Shown here in pieces: positions 46,670-58,200 of a DNA stretch of 64,000 bases. The stretch is from assembly GCA_964030785.1 (NCBI GenBank), contig OZ034975.1, positions 33,509,769 through 33,573,768 on the forward strand. The letters are read 5' to 3'. The DNA is from Siderastrea siderea. Its lineage: Eukaryota > Cnidaria > Anthozoa > Scleractinia > Rhizangiidae. Every line of letters begins with the position of its first letter. Within the stretch, counting starts at the first letter, position 1. The notes below the pieces were generated by a model that searched no databases, was not told the origin of the DNA, and saw only the letters and a list, made by a program, of their open reading frames with translations. The position numbers were made by a program, and so were the translations under genes.

Positions 46670-49020
46670 TACGTCATTTTAAATTAAATATTCTTGTTAA
46701 ATTCATGTAGAGAGCCCATGAAAGTTACGGATGGCAATTGTTTCCTGGCCCTTGAAGAAATATAAGAAAATGAGTTATGGATATGTAAACTATGATTTCA
46801 CTTTTGTTTTACATTCAATTCACTGTTCCTTGAATAGTAAATTGTTTCACGTTGTGCTAAAAAGTCAGCAATATATGAATGCCCTTGCATTTTCAACTCT
46901 TGAAAAATAATACTGGAGGTTGCTCAAATCTTCTTTACTCAAGCGAACCCATCACCAGTCAACTTTTTAACAGTATAATTGTAATCTTGTAAGCAAGGTT
47001 TTAAAAGCGAAATGACTTGCACCCTTCAGTAGATTGTTTAATGTCCTACTGATTCTCAGTAAATGTGAGGGACTACAGCATTCAAGGTGAGGCAACACAT
47101 TCGCCTTGTAGGGCCTGACGTATGTATTCATAGGCAACAGGCGCCTGAGACGTCGCAACGCGAAGCGTTTCCATAAAATACTGTTTCATAGTATGTTAAG
47201 TTTATGTGTAATAAAACTCCAAGGGTCGATTAAGTGTCAATGACGTTGATGACACTGTCACAAACTTTAAGATCATGTTCATAGACATACTGTGACCCTC
47301 ATTGCCTGTGTGATGGAGCCATTGACTTGAAGAAAATATCACTGAAAACCACTGAGATAGGCTTTCGATAGCTTTGTCGCGAAAGTACTTAAAATCTGCA
47401 GGCACTCACTCGGGTTATACTGTGTAGTGTCATCTGCATACAAGCACAGAGCAGCGATACTAACCACTTGATTTAAATCATTTTTCTCTTTGTGTTTACA
47501 GAGTCGTCTGCCTGTTAAATGGACTGCTTATGAAGCTCTGATGTATGGAACATAAACAACGCAGAGTGATGTGTAAGTGCCCCACTTTGAAGAATCAAAT
47601 CGAAGAAATCTTGCTTTCTGAATTAGTCGTTTTCTTTGGGCACTTTTGGACCATTTCGATAACCTTCGCGTTCTTCATAGTTAACTTACGAAGTACACTA
47701 AGGTTACTACTAGGACTAATAGTGTTTAGTGTAATGTCTGACCATTTGCATATTATTAACACCTGCATTACCTAGCTAAAGGTTTATGCGAGTATGAGCG
47801 ACACTTAGCTACAGTACTAGAAAATTACCTAGCAAGCTAAGACCGGTTACATAAACTACTACCTATGTTTCGGGTGATTTATACAACCAAGACGCTCACG
47901 GTGTTAAGTGTTCTTAGAAAAAGTTACAAGTTGAGTTTTTGAGAGACGTTAGAAAGGTACGGTTGATAATATTATTGCTTCACTTAACATAAAACTCGCT
48001 TTGTATTAATCATTGAAACCGGGGAAAACACACTTTAGTCTCAGGACAATCGGGTAAACGCTTCCTTGAGCACGTACTTTGTGATTAGTATTTCTTCAAA
48101 AAGTAAGTTTTTTTCCAGGGAATTTATTTGGCGTTCTTTTCCCAATTGGGACTGGCATTTACTGTGCTATTTTTCAAGTCCCCGCTGTTGCGCTAGCCTA
48201 TCTACCTACACGGCAGTGTTGGCCGGCAACTGACGGTGTCATTGAAATAGAGATAGAAAAGTGCTTTTCTTGTGTCTACCCTATTTAACTGGGATAATCA
48301 TCCTATCCTTCCCATTTGTTTGTAGTTGGAGTTATGGCATTCTGCTGTACGAGATTCTCACTGTAGGTAAGTTGTAACTGTTTTATGTCATCGTTGGTTT
48401 ACTCCAGCATTTATTTTAAGCTTTTTTTTTTTGCCACGAATAAATAATATAAAGGTTCAGTGTTTGTCCTATGTACGTTAAATTTAAACCACCATGCTTA
48501 ATAAAAGCAAAATTCGTGCCATCTAGGTGGATCTCCATATCCGGATATAAATGCTCGACAAATCGCCCAGAAACTTCAAGAAGGGTACAGAATGCCAGAG
48601 CCGAGACACGTTGATGAAAAACTGTGAGTAAATTTCTATTTTTTTGTTATTTGTTTCTTATTAGTATTTGGCAAAACATATTGCAAACTTCAGTGTCATT
48701 GTTGTCGACTGGCTGACGTGTTGGTGACATGGCATCATCTTTTTCATAGTGTATTAAGTAACTGACCTGAGTTGATGGTAATGGAGAATTGAATCGTGTT
48801 CGTGCTAAAATTGTGACAAACACAAGAAAGAAGTTGTGCTGATTAGATTTTTGTTAGGGAAAAATGTACGAGAATGTACGATGTGGCCACGGGTTGGTTA
48901 GCTGCCTACACGTATTTAAGACGTTTATCACTTTTTTTTATATGAAAGTTAGAGCCACCAAACTTGGTGACCTTTCTTTAAAGTTCAGCTAGGAACAATT
49001 TGTAGCAACATATAAATGTT

Positions 49021-49228
49021 GGAATTATATGAAGATCATCGCAGTGAAGGTGTTTCAACTTAAGCAGTTGAAAAGAAAAAACCTGAAAAAAAAATTTCAG
49101 GCTTGAACGGGAATCGCAGAGGTCATGGGTTCGATTCCCGTTCAAGCCTGAATATTTTTTTTTCAGGTTTCTTCTTTTCAACTGCTTAAGTTGAAACACC
49201 TTCACTGCGATGATCTTCATATAATTCC
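49021..49228. mobile_element. 208-bp palindrome with a tRNA T-arm-like centre
   Basis: Arms 49021-49116 and 49132-49228 pair almost completely. The central part reads GGTCATGGGTTCGATTCCCG, a tRNA-like T arm with a perfect box B, and the left arm carries its antisense. The insertion is in the copy 2 intron only. It resembles the element at 9272-9631 in design but not in sequence. Confidence 0.7.
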
Positions 49229-49299
49229 ACTTTATCCGCAGTTGAAATATATGATTGTTTCATATATTCATGTTCATATATTCATGTTCATATAAATTT

Positions 49300-49680
49300 C
49301 TTAACGCATAATCGTGATACGAGGAACTGTAGAGCCACTGTTGTTCTACCTAAAGTGAAACTTGAATTTGCACGAAAAAGTTTTTATTTCTCTGGTGCAA
49401 ATATTTTTAATTCTTTACCTTTAAAAACTAGACAAACTAGCAGTAGGGTTTTATTTAGGCAGTCTTTAAACGAAGTATTTTTATAGGTTAAGTAAGCACA
49501 ATTTAATAGATTTTTAACTTTTTACCTTTTATCCTTTTATATGATGTATTTTATTTTTTTATTTTTATATTGTTATATATATTTTTCTTTTACAGGACCC
49601 CTTTGATAACAGTACGCATGTACTGAAGGGCCATCCTGTTTAAAAATTCGTTATTATTATTATTATTATGTTGATAGCTT
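49300..49680 (+). mobile_element. Non-LTR retrotransposon (LINE) 3' end
   Basis: An open frame to TAG at 49484-49486 reads RKSFYFSGANIFNSLPLKTR then SSRVLFRQSLNEVFL, the usual C-terminus of a LINE RT ('...W/FNSLP...' motif). A 3' UTR with an 'acaggacccctttgataacagtacgcatgtactgaagggccatcctgt' hairpin region and an (ATT)n tail at 49651-49669 follow. It is 5'-truncated. A CR1/L2-like clade is likely from the microsatellite tail. Confidence 0.7.
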
Positions 49681-51082
49681 TTTTTTTACAGAAATTTAAA
49701 AAATTCCTCGTTTTGATAATAAATAATATTTTTAGATCATTTTTGAAGTTGTTTGTATTACTTTTATCAATTATGGTACCTTTCGGAGGTTTGGAAAAGA
49801 TGGCAGATCCAAGATAACTTCCGTTTGAGAACATAACGTCATTCTTACGTCATTTTACGTCATTAGCTCAGGTTGTGCACTTCAAAAAAAAAAACATTAG
49901 ACGTGCAATCCACCCTCTGAGTTTGGGGTTGATGGAATCCATCCCTTGGTCCCAGAAAACCAAAAAGGAAAGAAATTAAAACGGTCTGAATGGGGTTAAC
50001 TGTTTGCCTTTGGTGAAATTATGAGTCTTATGAAAACTTGAATGTTACTAAACAGACGTCAGTGAAATAATCTTGTCACATTTTTGTTTTTGTGTAACTT
50101 CATGTTCTCCTTCTGATCTCAGAAGTCGACTCTTATCCACAATTGACAGCAGTTACAAGAAATGTTACCTCTGCATCGGCCTAAGAGATGACTAATAATC
50201 AAAAGAACCTGATTAGTTCCCTAATCCAGTGTTGCTTTGCCTATTTTTTTAATTATCTCTACCACAAACAGTAACGCCATTATCGAAAATGTTCGACTTG
50301 TTAATTAATCAATAACGACAACTTTATAAGGTATTAGATATCAGATCATGATGAAATGTTGGGAAGAAAACCCAAATGACCGCCCTACTTTTGAGACATT
50401 AAGGAAAACGATGAAAGATACGGAGAGAAACCACAAGGCAAATATAAGGTGATCAATTTGAAGAAATTATGTGTTTATTTCAGGGAAAGCGGTATGATGT
50501 AACTCACTCTTGTGTAACAAGAATTGTAAAATATAAGAAAAAGTTGTGTAGCTGTCGATTGGTTAAGGGAGGAATTTCTGCCAATTTTGTTTCCGAGTAC
50601 TTGAATAATTGAATTATTCAAGGAGCATCTTTTACGTCGATGATAGTATTCCATTATTCATATCCAATACCCTTCATACTGAATACACCTTTACCCAGTT
50701 TTAGTTAATTTGATTGGAACATAACCTTGTTTTCTCACTAAGGCTTTGGTGAAACGAAGTCCATACTCGCCATAATCGACACAAGATGCCACTGGAGCTA
50801 CAATAAAAGACTCAGAATACAAGTAGACTGTTCTTGTCAGCTCAACCCTTTAAAGTAACTGAAACGTCTGCTGTAGAGTATAAACTATCCACAAGTCCCT
50901 GTTGACGTATTATCTGCTTTTTTTAATCTACAGACGTATGTTAACCTCAACAAGTACGACAACGGCCTGTACGCTAACATCACCGACCTGACAGCAGAGT
51001 AGCTGTTCATTTGAGCCTGTAGCGCATTTTTCTTTCAACAGTATCATTTATGGTAGTTCGCAATGACCCAGCCATTGCAAAC

Positions 51083-51546
51083 GGTAAAGTCTAGATTCCA
51101 TAGCTCAAAAGGAGGTCATTCCCAGGTTTGCGCAGTATGTCCAATCTAGTAATTACTTATCGTTCTAGTACTGACGTACACAAGGATCGAGCTCCGGTTA
51201 TATTAGAGAGAATAGAGTTCCGGTTTATGAAAGAACAGTGTTCTGGAGGTTTAGCGCTGATATACAGTGATTAGGGTTAAGTACGGACTCGAAATGGATA
51301 GCTTTTATTATTTGTTATGGTAACACTGTATTTCTATAGTTAAAATGTTATTTTTCTGCAACTAAGAATTGTTGGTGTTGCGGATATGGACACCAGTTAT
51401 GAAGCAGCCGACCCGAGTTCGATACCCATTCTGTCCTGTTTTTTTTTTCCTTCTTTTTTTTTATTATGTGTGGAATGAATTTTTCTCAATGTAAATTAAG
51501 TTAAAGAGAATGACCTCCTTTGGATCTTAATGCAATCTAGACACTA
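51083..51546. mobile_element. MULE-like MITE in the 3' flank of RTK copy 2
   Basis: Direct repeats CCATTGCAAAC (51072-51082) and CCATTCCAAAC (51547-51557) flank a segment whose ends are inverted (GTCTAGATT.CAT, then AAAGGAGGTCATTC and its complement). Copy 1 near 6272 has a single CCATTCGAAC. The interior has a box-B-like GAGTTCGATACCC at about 51418. Confidence 0.65.
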
Positions 51547-51977
51547 CCATTCCAAACCAACATTTCTTTATCATGCTTGCGAACGTTCATGGTCATTTGC
51601 ATAAATTTCTGATGTGATTTAAGTGGAGAATTTCGCAGAGATTTTTATTAGAACGAGTATTTGCTGTCGATTTTATCTTCAAGAAAACGTAGTTTGCTTA
51701 GTAGATATCAACCCGTCTTTATAATTCAAACATACGGACGAATTACAGCCTTAGTTAGAAAAACATATACCATACTAGTTCGAATAAGCGCACCTAGTAC
51801 CTCTTTATAATAGTAATAGTAATACTTTTAATAGCTTAACTTTTGGAGAAAGTTAACAGAGCTAAATTAAAACTAATCATCCTCGCCTCTTGGTACTCTC
51901 AGACTGTTTTTAGAATGGTGTAGGGTTGTTTAATTTTGATTTCGTAACACAAACGAGGCACTTATTCCAGGAGTTGT

Positions 51978-53668
51978 TTCTTTTAGGTTAATTTTCCCAA
52001 CCCGCGAACAAGAAAATAACACACACTACCAAGTTTGTGGGATAAAGGGGTTGAGGATCAAGTGCTCCAAAATGCATATACAGGTCAAGGCTATGAACTA
52101 ACACTTAAAGTGGTACTATGATCAAAAAATCACTTTTATTTTTTCTTCGGATTTCGAAACTATGTTTGTTAAACACTCCCCAAGCGAAATTATAAGCCTT
52201 AATTTTGAGAAGAAGACCGTTAATTTAAACTGCACTTTTCCGTTTTAATGGTCCGCCATTATTACACCAGAAAGGATACAATGACGTCATACACTCAAGA
52301 GCTGTAGAATGTAGTGTGTGAACGCGACTTACAAATTATGCAAAACACGAGTTTGAGAGTGTGAAAGCTCAAAACTCCCGTGCTGCATACTAAATAAGGC
52401 ACTTTCACACACACTGCATTCTAAAACTCGTGAGTGAATGATGTCATTCTGTCCTTTCTGGTGTAATAATGGCGGACTATTAAATCGGAAAATTGCAGTT
52501 TAAATAAACAGTCTTCTTGTCGAAATTAAGGCTTAAAATTTCGCTAGGGGAGTGTTTAGTAAACAAAGTTTCGAAATCCGAAGAAAAAATAAAAGTGATT
52601 TTTTGATCGTAGTACCACTTTAATAGCACCGAGAGGTTGATCATCCTCTCTGGCAGAGGGACATAATCTCCCAACGCTGTCTGGGGGATCATACATGTAA
52701 TCCCCCACTAGAGAAGTCTTTATCCTATCAGAGTTAGGGAGCTAAAGGAGGGTCAATAATCCTCCCCAGCCAGGGGCTCATAATCCCCCAACCCTCTCCA
52801 AGGGGTAAAGATCCCTAATGGAAGCGGTCCTTATCCTATAAGATTTTCACCTAGTTGCTATGGTAACAATGTTAGAAAGCTGAATTGGGGCTCAATGCCC
52901 CAGAATAGAAGAAACACGTGAGTCTATGGGGCAAAGGGTGACCTGTTTGGGAGCACTTCATCCAGAACCCGTGTTTTATTGAAGTTATAGAAATCTTTAA
53001 CTAACAATGACATATCGAGCCTATAACAGCCTGTAACATGCAAGAAATGTACATCACATGAGTATCAGTGTCCAAATACGCAGACTGAGTACACAGTTTG
53101 CAACCTGATTTAAACGTTCTCTAACTGAAGAATAACAAACGTTATACATCCATATACATGGATAGCAATCAAGTAAAGCCCCGTAAAGTGGGGTGCTTTG
53201 TAGCCTAGTAAATGCTCAAAAATGATTAAGTCTCAAGTGAACAATAACAATGCCTGGAATCCAATGGTATCTATATTAATAAGGTACTTGGTGAAGGTAC
53301 CTATATTATTGTAAACGTAGATCATGAATAGCAATAATGTATATAACATCCCCAATAAAATTCTTTACTGTGTCACATGCTACCAAAGGACCAGCAAGGG
53401 AAGGGAGGGAGGGGAATTTTGTAGCAGGCTAAGTGAGAATCTCTGCTTTGAAGCACATGGCCAGGATGAACTGGGGAAAATCACTATGACGACCTGTTTG
53501 CGTGAAGGCCCCCGTGTGATTGGCCGAGTGTGAAATCGGATGTTGTTTGCACGTGAGGATAGGATGACCTTTGAGCGTGACAGCAAAGCTTGCCCGAATA
53601 GTATGTCACACAATGTAAACTGTCTTGGTTGTCACATTAACGTTAATTTATAAGGGTTATAAATTTGC
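51978..53668. mobile_element. Deletion derivative of the SAP-recombinase element
   Basis: It shares both ends with 38306-40798 but lacks the recombinase region and contains a nested TTAA MITE. Copy 1 near 6725-6745 lacks it. Interior landmarks are 'gggataaaggggttgagg', 'tgctatggtaacaat' and 'gacctgtttgcgtgaagg'. Exact borders are uncertain by about 10 bases. Confidence 0.65.
52109..52619. mobile_element. 511-bp TTAA-type MITE with long inverted arms
   Basis: TTAA at 52105-52108 and 52620-52623. The arms start AGTGGTACTATGATCAAAAA and are inverted copies for roughly 240 bp. The empty site is the related element near 38420. Confidence 0.8.
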
Positions 53669-54201
53669 TGAAAATCACTGGCCTTTATTTCTGAACTAAT
53701 GTGCATATGTTTTATATGACATCAGAGTCTTGTGAATATTGGTTACAACATTATTTCAATTTTGCCACTTAAAACTATCTACATCCGGTGTACAAGATAT
53801 TTGAGAAATTACGTGACCTAACAATCTTTTGGACTACAATATAACTCCAAATTTTTTAATCCAGATTTAGACAGATTTTTCTTTTATTTTAAAGCAAGTC
53901 CTAGAGCAGATAATTGCATTCGATTGTATGTACTCAAAAAAATAGAATGTTATAATTCCATGCCTGAAAATCGCAAAATTTAATTCCCAGCAGGAAAAAC
54001 CAGCTTTTCCAAATGGCAAAAATTAGTTCCCGCAAAGAAAAAAAAATCACCCATTCGCAAAATTAAACTCCCGCAAAAATTTATTGCTACACGTTACGCA
54101 ACAAATAGAGCATTCTTACATGACGCACTGGTCTGCGAGGTCAGTATTTTTGCAGTCGATGTTTAAGATAATCGTTTTTTTAACACAGAGTCCAATGATC
54201 A
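53669..54201. other. Flank of RTK copy 2, no gene
   Basis: It resumes homology with copy 1 (about 6735 onward), then holds repeated 'gcaaaattaattcccgc' phrases (53970-54080). No exon seen. Confidence 0.4.
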
Positions 54202-54210
54202 AGAAATTCT

Positions 54211-54408
54211 CATCCTCGGAGACCCAGGGGCAGCTAGTTGGGGTGGTGAGATTTCCACGGGCGAAAGTTTAAAACAAGAACGGGAGAGCCCCTGGGCAGT
54301 TACTCTTACCAAACGAGTTCCAGAAGCGTTTGAAATCCTCCCCGCTGATTGGCCAGAAAAATTTCAACCCCAGCACCCCAACTAGCTGCCCCTGGGTCTC
54401 CGAGGATG
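54211..54408. mobile_element. 198-bp MITE with 9-bp TSD
   Basis: AGAAATTCT lies on both sides (54202-54210, 54409-54417). Inverted ends of about 35 bp begin CATCCTCGGAGACCCAGGGG. A MULE-like or hAT-like target length. Confidence 0.8.
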
Positions 54409-54437
54409 AGAAATTCTTAATCTGAGTTATCATTTAA

Positions 54438-55019
54438 CCCTATTCAGACCGGGGGGGGGGGGTGATTATGCCCGCATTGACTTTAGACTTTTTTAACTTT
54501 TTTCATAAGCAAGCTTAACCCACCAAATTTGATGACTTAAAATCTATCTGGCAATCTATCTGGCAACAAATTGGCATAGCAAATGCTTGTCCATCAAGTT
54601 TGACGTTACCATGGCAACCACTTTTTGACAGGCTGTTTTTTCAGAATTTTAAATTTTAAACTTTTCATTAAAAAATTACCGTTTCTGAAGAAAGGTTTAC
54701 ATTTTAATATCATTTTCGTGTTCTTTTATTGATTTCGGTTACTTTTTGGTCAATTTTGGCAATTTTCAAAGGTTCTGGAAAAATCAAGAAATCCAAGATG
54801 GTGGATCCAAGGTGGCCACCGATTTAGAACCTGACGTAGTTGATACATCAATTGACGTCATCAGATTATGTTGCGGACCTCAAAGGAAACATTTTTGGAA
54901 GTACTATCTGGCCTCCAAGTTTCGTTGTCATAGCTTCAATGTTCTCGGAGTTAAGAGGTGGGGGCCAAATCAGCTCCCCCCCGTCCCAGGAGACCAAAAA
55001 AAGCCCGGTCTGAATAGGG
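54438..55019. mobile_element. TTAA-type element, CCCTATTCAGACC ends
   Basis: TTAA at 54434-54437 and 55020-55023. Ends are CCCTATTCAGACCGG and CCGGTCTGAATAGGG. The same family is an old insertion in the last large intron of both RTK copies. Confidence 0.75.
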
Positions 55020-55249
55020 TTAAGAGCGTCACCGCTTACCCCCTTTTTTCTGGGGGGGGGGGCGAATTACTTTAGGATATAAATAAGTTCCAGCAAAAAA
55101 TAGGTTACGCAATTGCATGCTAAAGTATTAAAAATTCTTACAAGTACTAATAAAGTATAGCTATAACGTAAGAGTTAACTACAAAGGTATTAAAACTGCA
55201 AGCCTACGTATTTTCTGACATGTTGGTAGTGGTACTTTTCTTATTAATT

Positions 55250-58200
55250 CTAGGGCTCTGTCCAGTTGTCTTCATTACTAAGGGAACGAAGCTCCGGTAG
55301 ATGTTTTTGTTTTTCTGATAAATCAATGTCATTTAGTAGATCTTTCCCTTTTACCACATAGCACTTTGCTCCAGCTTGTGATGACCGTTCCAACTTGCTA
55401 GGTTTAGCTGTTTCCATTCTTGGGCTTATACTTCGTGACAGGCAGTTGATCTGGAAGAGATTATTGTGAGACTTGGTAAGACTATTTTGGTATAAGTGCA
55501 GCTGACCACAACATTTTTTAGCTAGCGTATCGGACACCCTAATGGATACCAGGATAAGTGGAAACAAGAAATCTGTGAGGAATTTGTTAGATACGAAACG
55601 TTGGGTGAGCGTGTTGTCCCCTGTCCGTTGCTGGTAAAATCCAGCAACGGTTTTTTTCTAAAGTTATTCTGACCTTTCCTTTTTGTTGAATGAACAAATT
55701 GACGTCACTAATCTTGGGCTTGCGGATCTATAGCAACTTCGAAAAGGGAGAGTGCGAAAAGCAGCAAGTTAGCAAGAGAGGTGTAAATACTAGGAATGCC
55801 ATTGTGATCATTTCCTACGTTACAGTCCCTGAGGGAGTGCCACGCTTTAAAGAACAGTCCTTAATAATAATTGGTTGCTTTGTCAACGATTTTAACATTG
55901 TCAAACTCTCAGGTGTGCTCTTGTACGTGTTGAACAATCTTTGAATTCAATGAAAAATTCCAAACAGCTGTTTAATGTTCAGAGATCCTGTCTTTTATAG
56001 CTCTTCCGGTTTATCCGCAGTTGACAAAATCACAGCTTAAACAATGCATTTTGTTGAATTCAAAGATTGCTCAACACGGACACCTTTTCATCTGCATAAT
56101 CTAGGGCCGTTTTTTCAGTTTTAATCTCATCACTAATCGAAAATTTTCTATCGAAGCGTCTGTTGTTTTTGCCAGTGTCAAACGATGTTTAAAATTTTCA
56201 TTCTGATTCCAGGCTACAATGTTAGTATTTTTGTAAACAGCCATTAACATTAAAGTAATAAACAGATTTATAATATCTGTAAACCAACGTATTTCCTGAC
56301 GTGTTGGTGGTACTTTTCTTAGTAATTCTCCTTAGGCTTTCTTTCATCTTTCCTCATTACTAAGTTGTAATAATGAAACTCCAGATCATTTGCTACGTTA
56401 GAGATCCTGAGGGAGTCCCACGGTTCAAGGAACAGTCTTTAATGGTAAAAGACTGTACAAAAAAGTTAAAAAATAATGTGTGGAGCTTCGCTTTTAGGCC
56501 TGGCTAAGTGTATTTATTATGTTATCTGCAGTCTGCAGTATGCCTTTTGAACTACCTGAATCTGAGATTTTCGGGCACAATCTTTGGTGGGTTAAACGAT
56601 TCTTTACTTCATAGCACCTCAAGTATGTATTAAGCCAAAAAAAAAAGAAAAGAAAAGCAAATGGTTTTTGATTTCCACACTATTTCCCAAAATGATGCTC
56701 CTTTCAAGAACGTACCCACAATAATTTGTTAACACTGATAACACAGGAATGCTTAAAATCAATCAATCAATCAATGAATAAATTAATTAAAAAAATATGC
56801 TAATATTGTAATAATATAATTAATATAATACAATAATGTAAATAAATAGGGGGTTTAGGGGGGAAGCTTGTCGCAGTAACTTGATATGGCTTCCTCGATC
56901 GCAAGTTAAAAATATTTCAAATGGCCAAATCTTTTTTTTTTTAATAATGTGCTTAATTTTAGTTCATTACATCTATTTAACTGAATATTTTAAATAGATT
57001 TCATCTTTTTTCGTCTGTTTGAAAAACCTGCAGCCACAATTATTAGCAATGTTTGATCGCACATGGGTGGAAAAAAAAGTTCAATTTTCTCAAATGGACA
57101 AAGGTTTCCGGTACAAAGGTAACGTATTGTAGCGGAAGCCCTACCGCACCCCCATAGGGATAGTTTTGTTAGACTCGATACCACTCCCTCGCGGGGAGGT
57201 TGTCGTTGTTCTGTAATAAACAACATGGCCGCTTGATGTGAATCTGCCTGATCTGTGCAAGTGTTTCTGTTTCCGGACCCGGGATGCAGTCTTCACATTG
57301 GTGGCAGCGGTGGGATACTCCAATTAGTCCGAAGAATCCTTTCAGAAGTGAATTGGAGGCACTTGGGTCCTTTTTTGTGCGATCAGAGGTCGGCGATTCT
57401 ACGCTAGCGGCGAGTGACACGCCACGTGCGAAGCCAGCGAATCCTTTTCGAAGTGGAAGTGACTGTACTCCTTCCAGGACGCCGGAGCGGCCGGCAGCTG
57501 CACAGAAACAAGGAAAGACGGCCAGTCCTTTCATTTGGCGAGCGGAGGCTGAAACTTTTACACCAAGAGCATTCTCCACACCGCGTGAAAAATCCGGTAA
57601 TCCGTTCCGTATTGAAAACGACCTTTGGCCCCTGGCAAAGTCATCAGCTTGTGTAGAGCAGACAGCTGACCGAAAATTCAAGAAGCCGGTTAAACTGCCC
57701 GAGGATTTCGATGGCAAGCAACCCTTGAAAGAATATTTGATGCATTTCGAGCGCTGTTCGATCGTCAATGGTTGGAATGAGGAAGAGAAGGCTATGTTTT
57801 TGACGGCTAGTCTTCGTGGAGACAGCAGGAAATTGTTAAGTGGACTAACCGACGCCGAGTGTCGGCAGTACGGAAAAATTGTGGAAAGATTACAGCTGAG
57901 ATTTGGTGTCGAGAAACAAGCGGAGTTACATCAGGCGAGACTGCTAAACCGCCGTCAATTTGAAGGTGAGAGTTTGCAAATGCTAGCTACAGATATTCGT
58001 TCTATGGTAGACCTTGCTTATCAAGATGTGGGTGCAGTCATACAGGAACGCTTTGCTGTACAGCATTTTATTGATGCATTAAATGATAAAGATGATAGGC
58101 TGTACCTAAGAAGGGAGAAGCCCAGTACTCTTGATCAAGCCCTTTCACTTGCAAGAGAATTAGAGTCCCTTCGACTACTAGACAGCAACAATTCATTTAG

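Larger units (their letters stand above)
46016..51002 (+). pseudogene. RTK copy 2, truncated and broken
   Basis: Exons equivalent to copy 1: 46016-46110 (partial), 46219-46341, 47502-47572, 48326-48366, 48527-48623, 50338-50437 and 50934-51002. Exon lengths are identical to copy 1, so no exon frameshift occurred. Two nonsense codons are present: TAA 46324-46326 replaces the activation-loop Tyr (DIY), and TAA 47553-47555 replaces the Tyr of GTYTTQ. The donor after 50437 is GC instead of GT. The glycine loop, catalytic Lys and alpha-C exons are missing: homology starts in the middle of the third kinase exon. [11 protein letters not shown] and the C-tail YVN, YDN, YAN remain recognisable. Confidence 0.93.

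Noticed and set aside
56990..57226. Transmembrane exon of the Ig gene (TLLIIVAAGF then RRKK)
   Set aside because: Hydrophobic stretch is short, frame is not kept in copy 1, and no matching splice signals were found.
57169..57768. 199-codon - strand ORF over gag, and 59277-59729 (-) over pol
   Set aside because: Antisense shadows of intact gag/pol frames; no motifs, and they cross the LTR and primer site.
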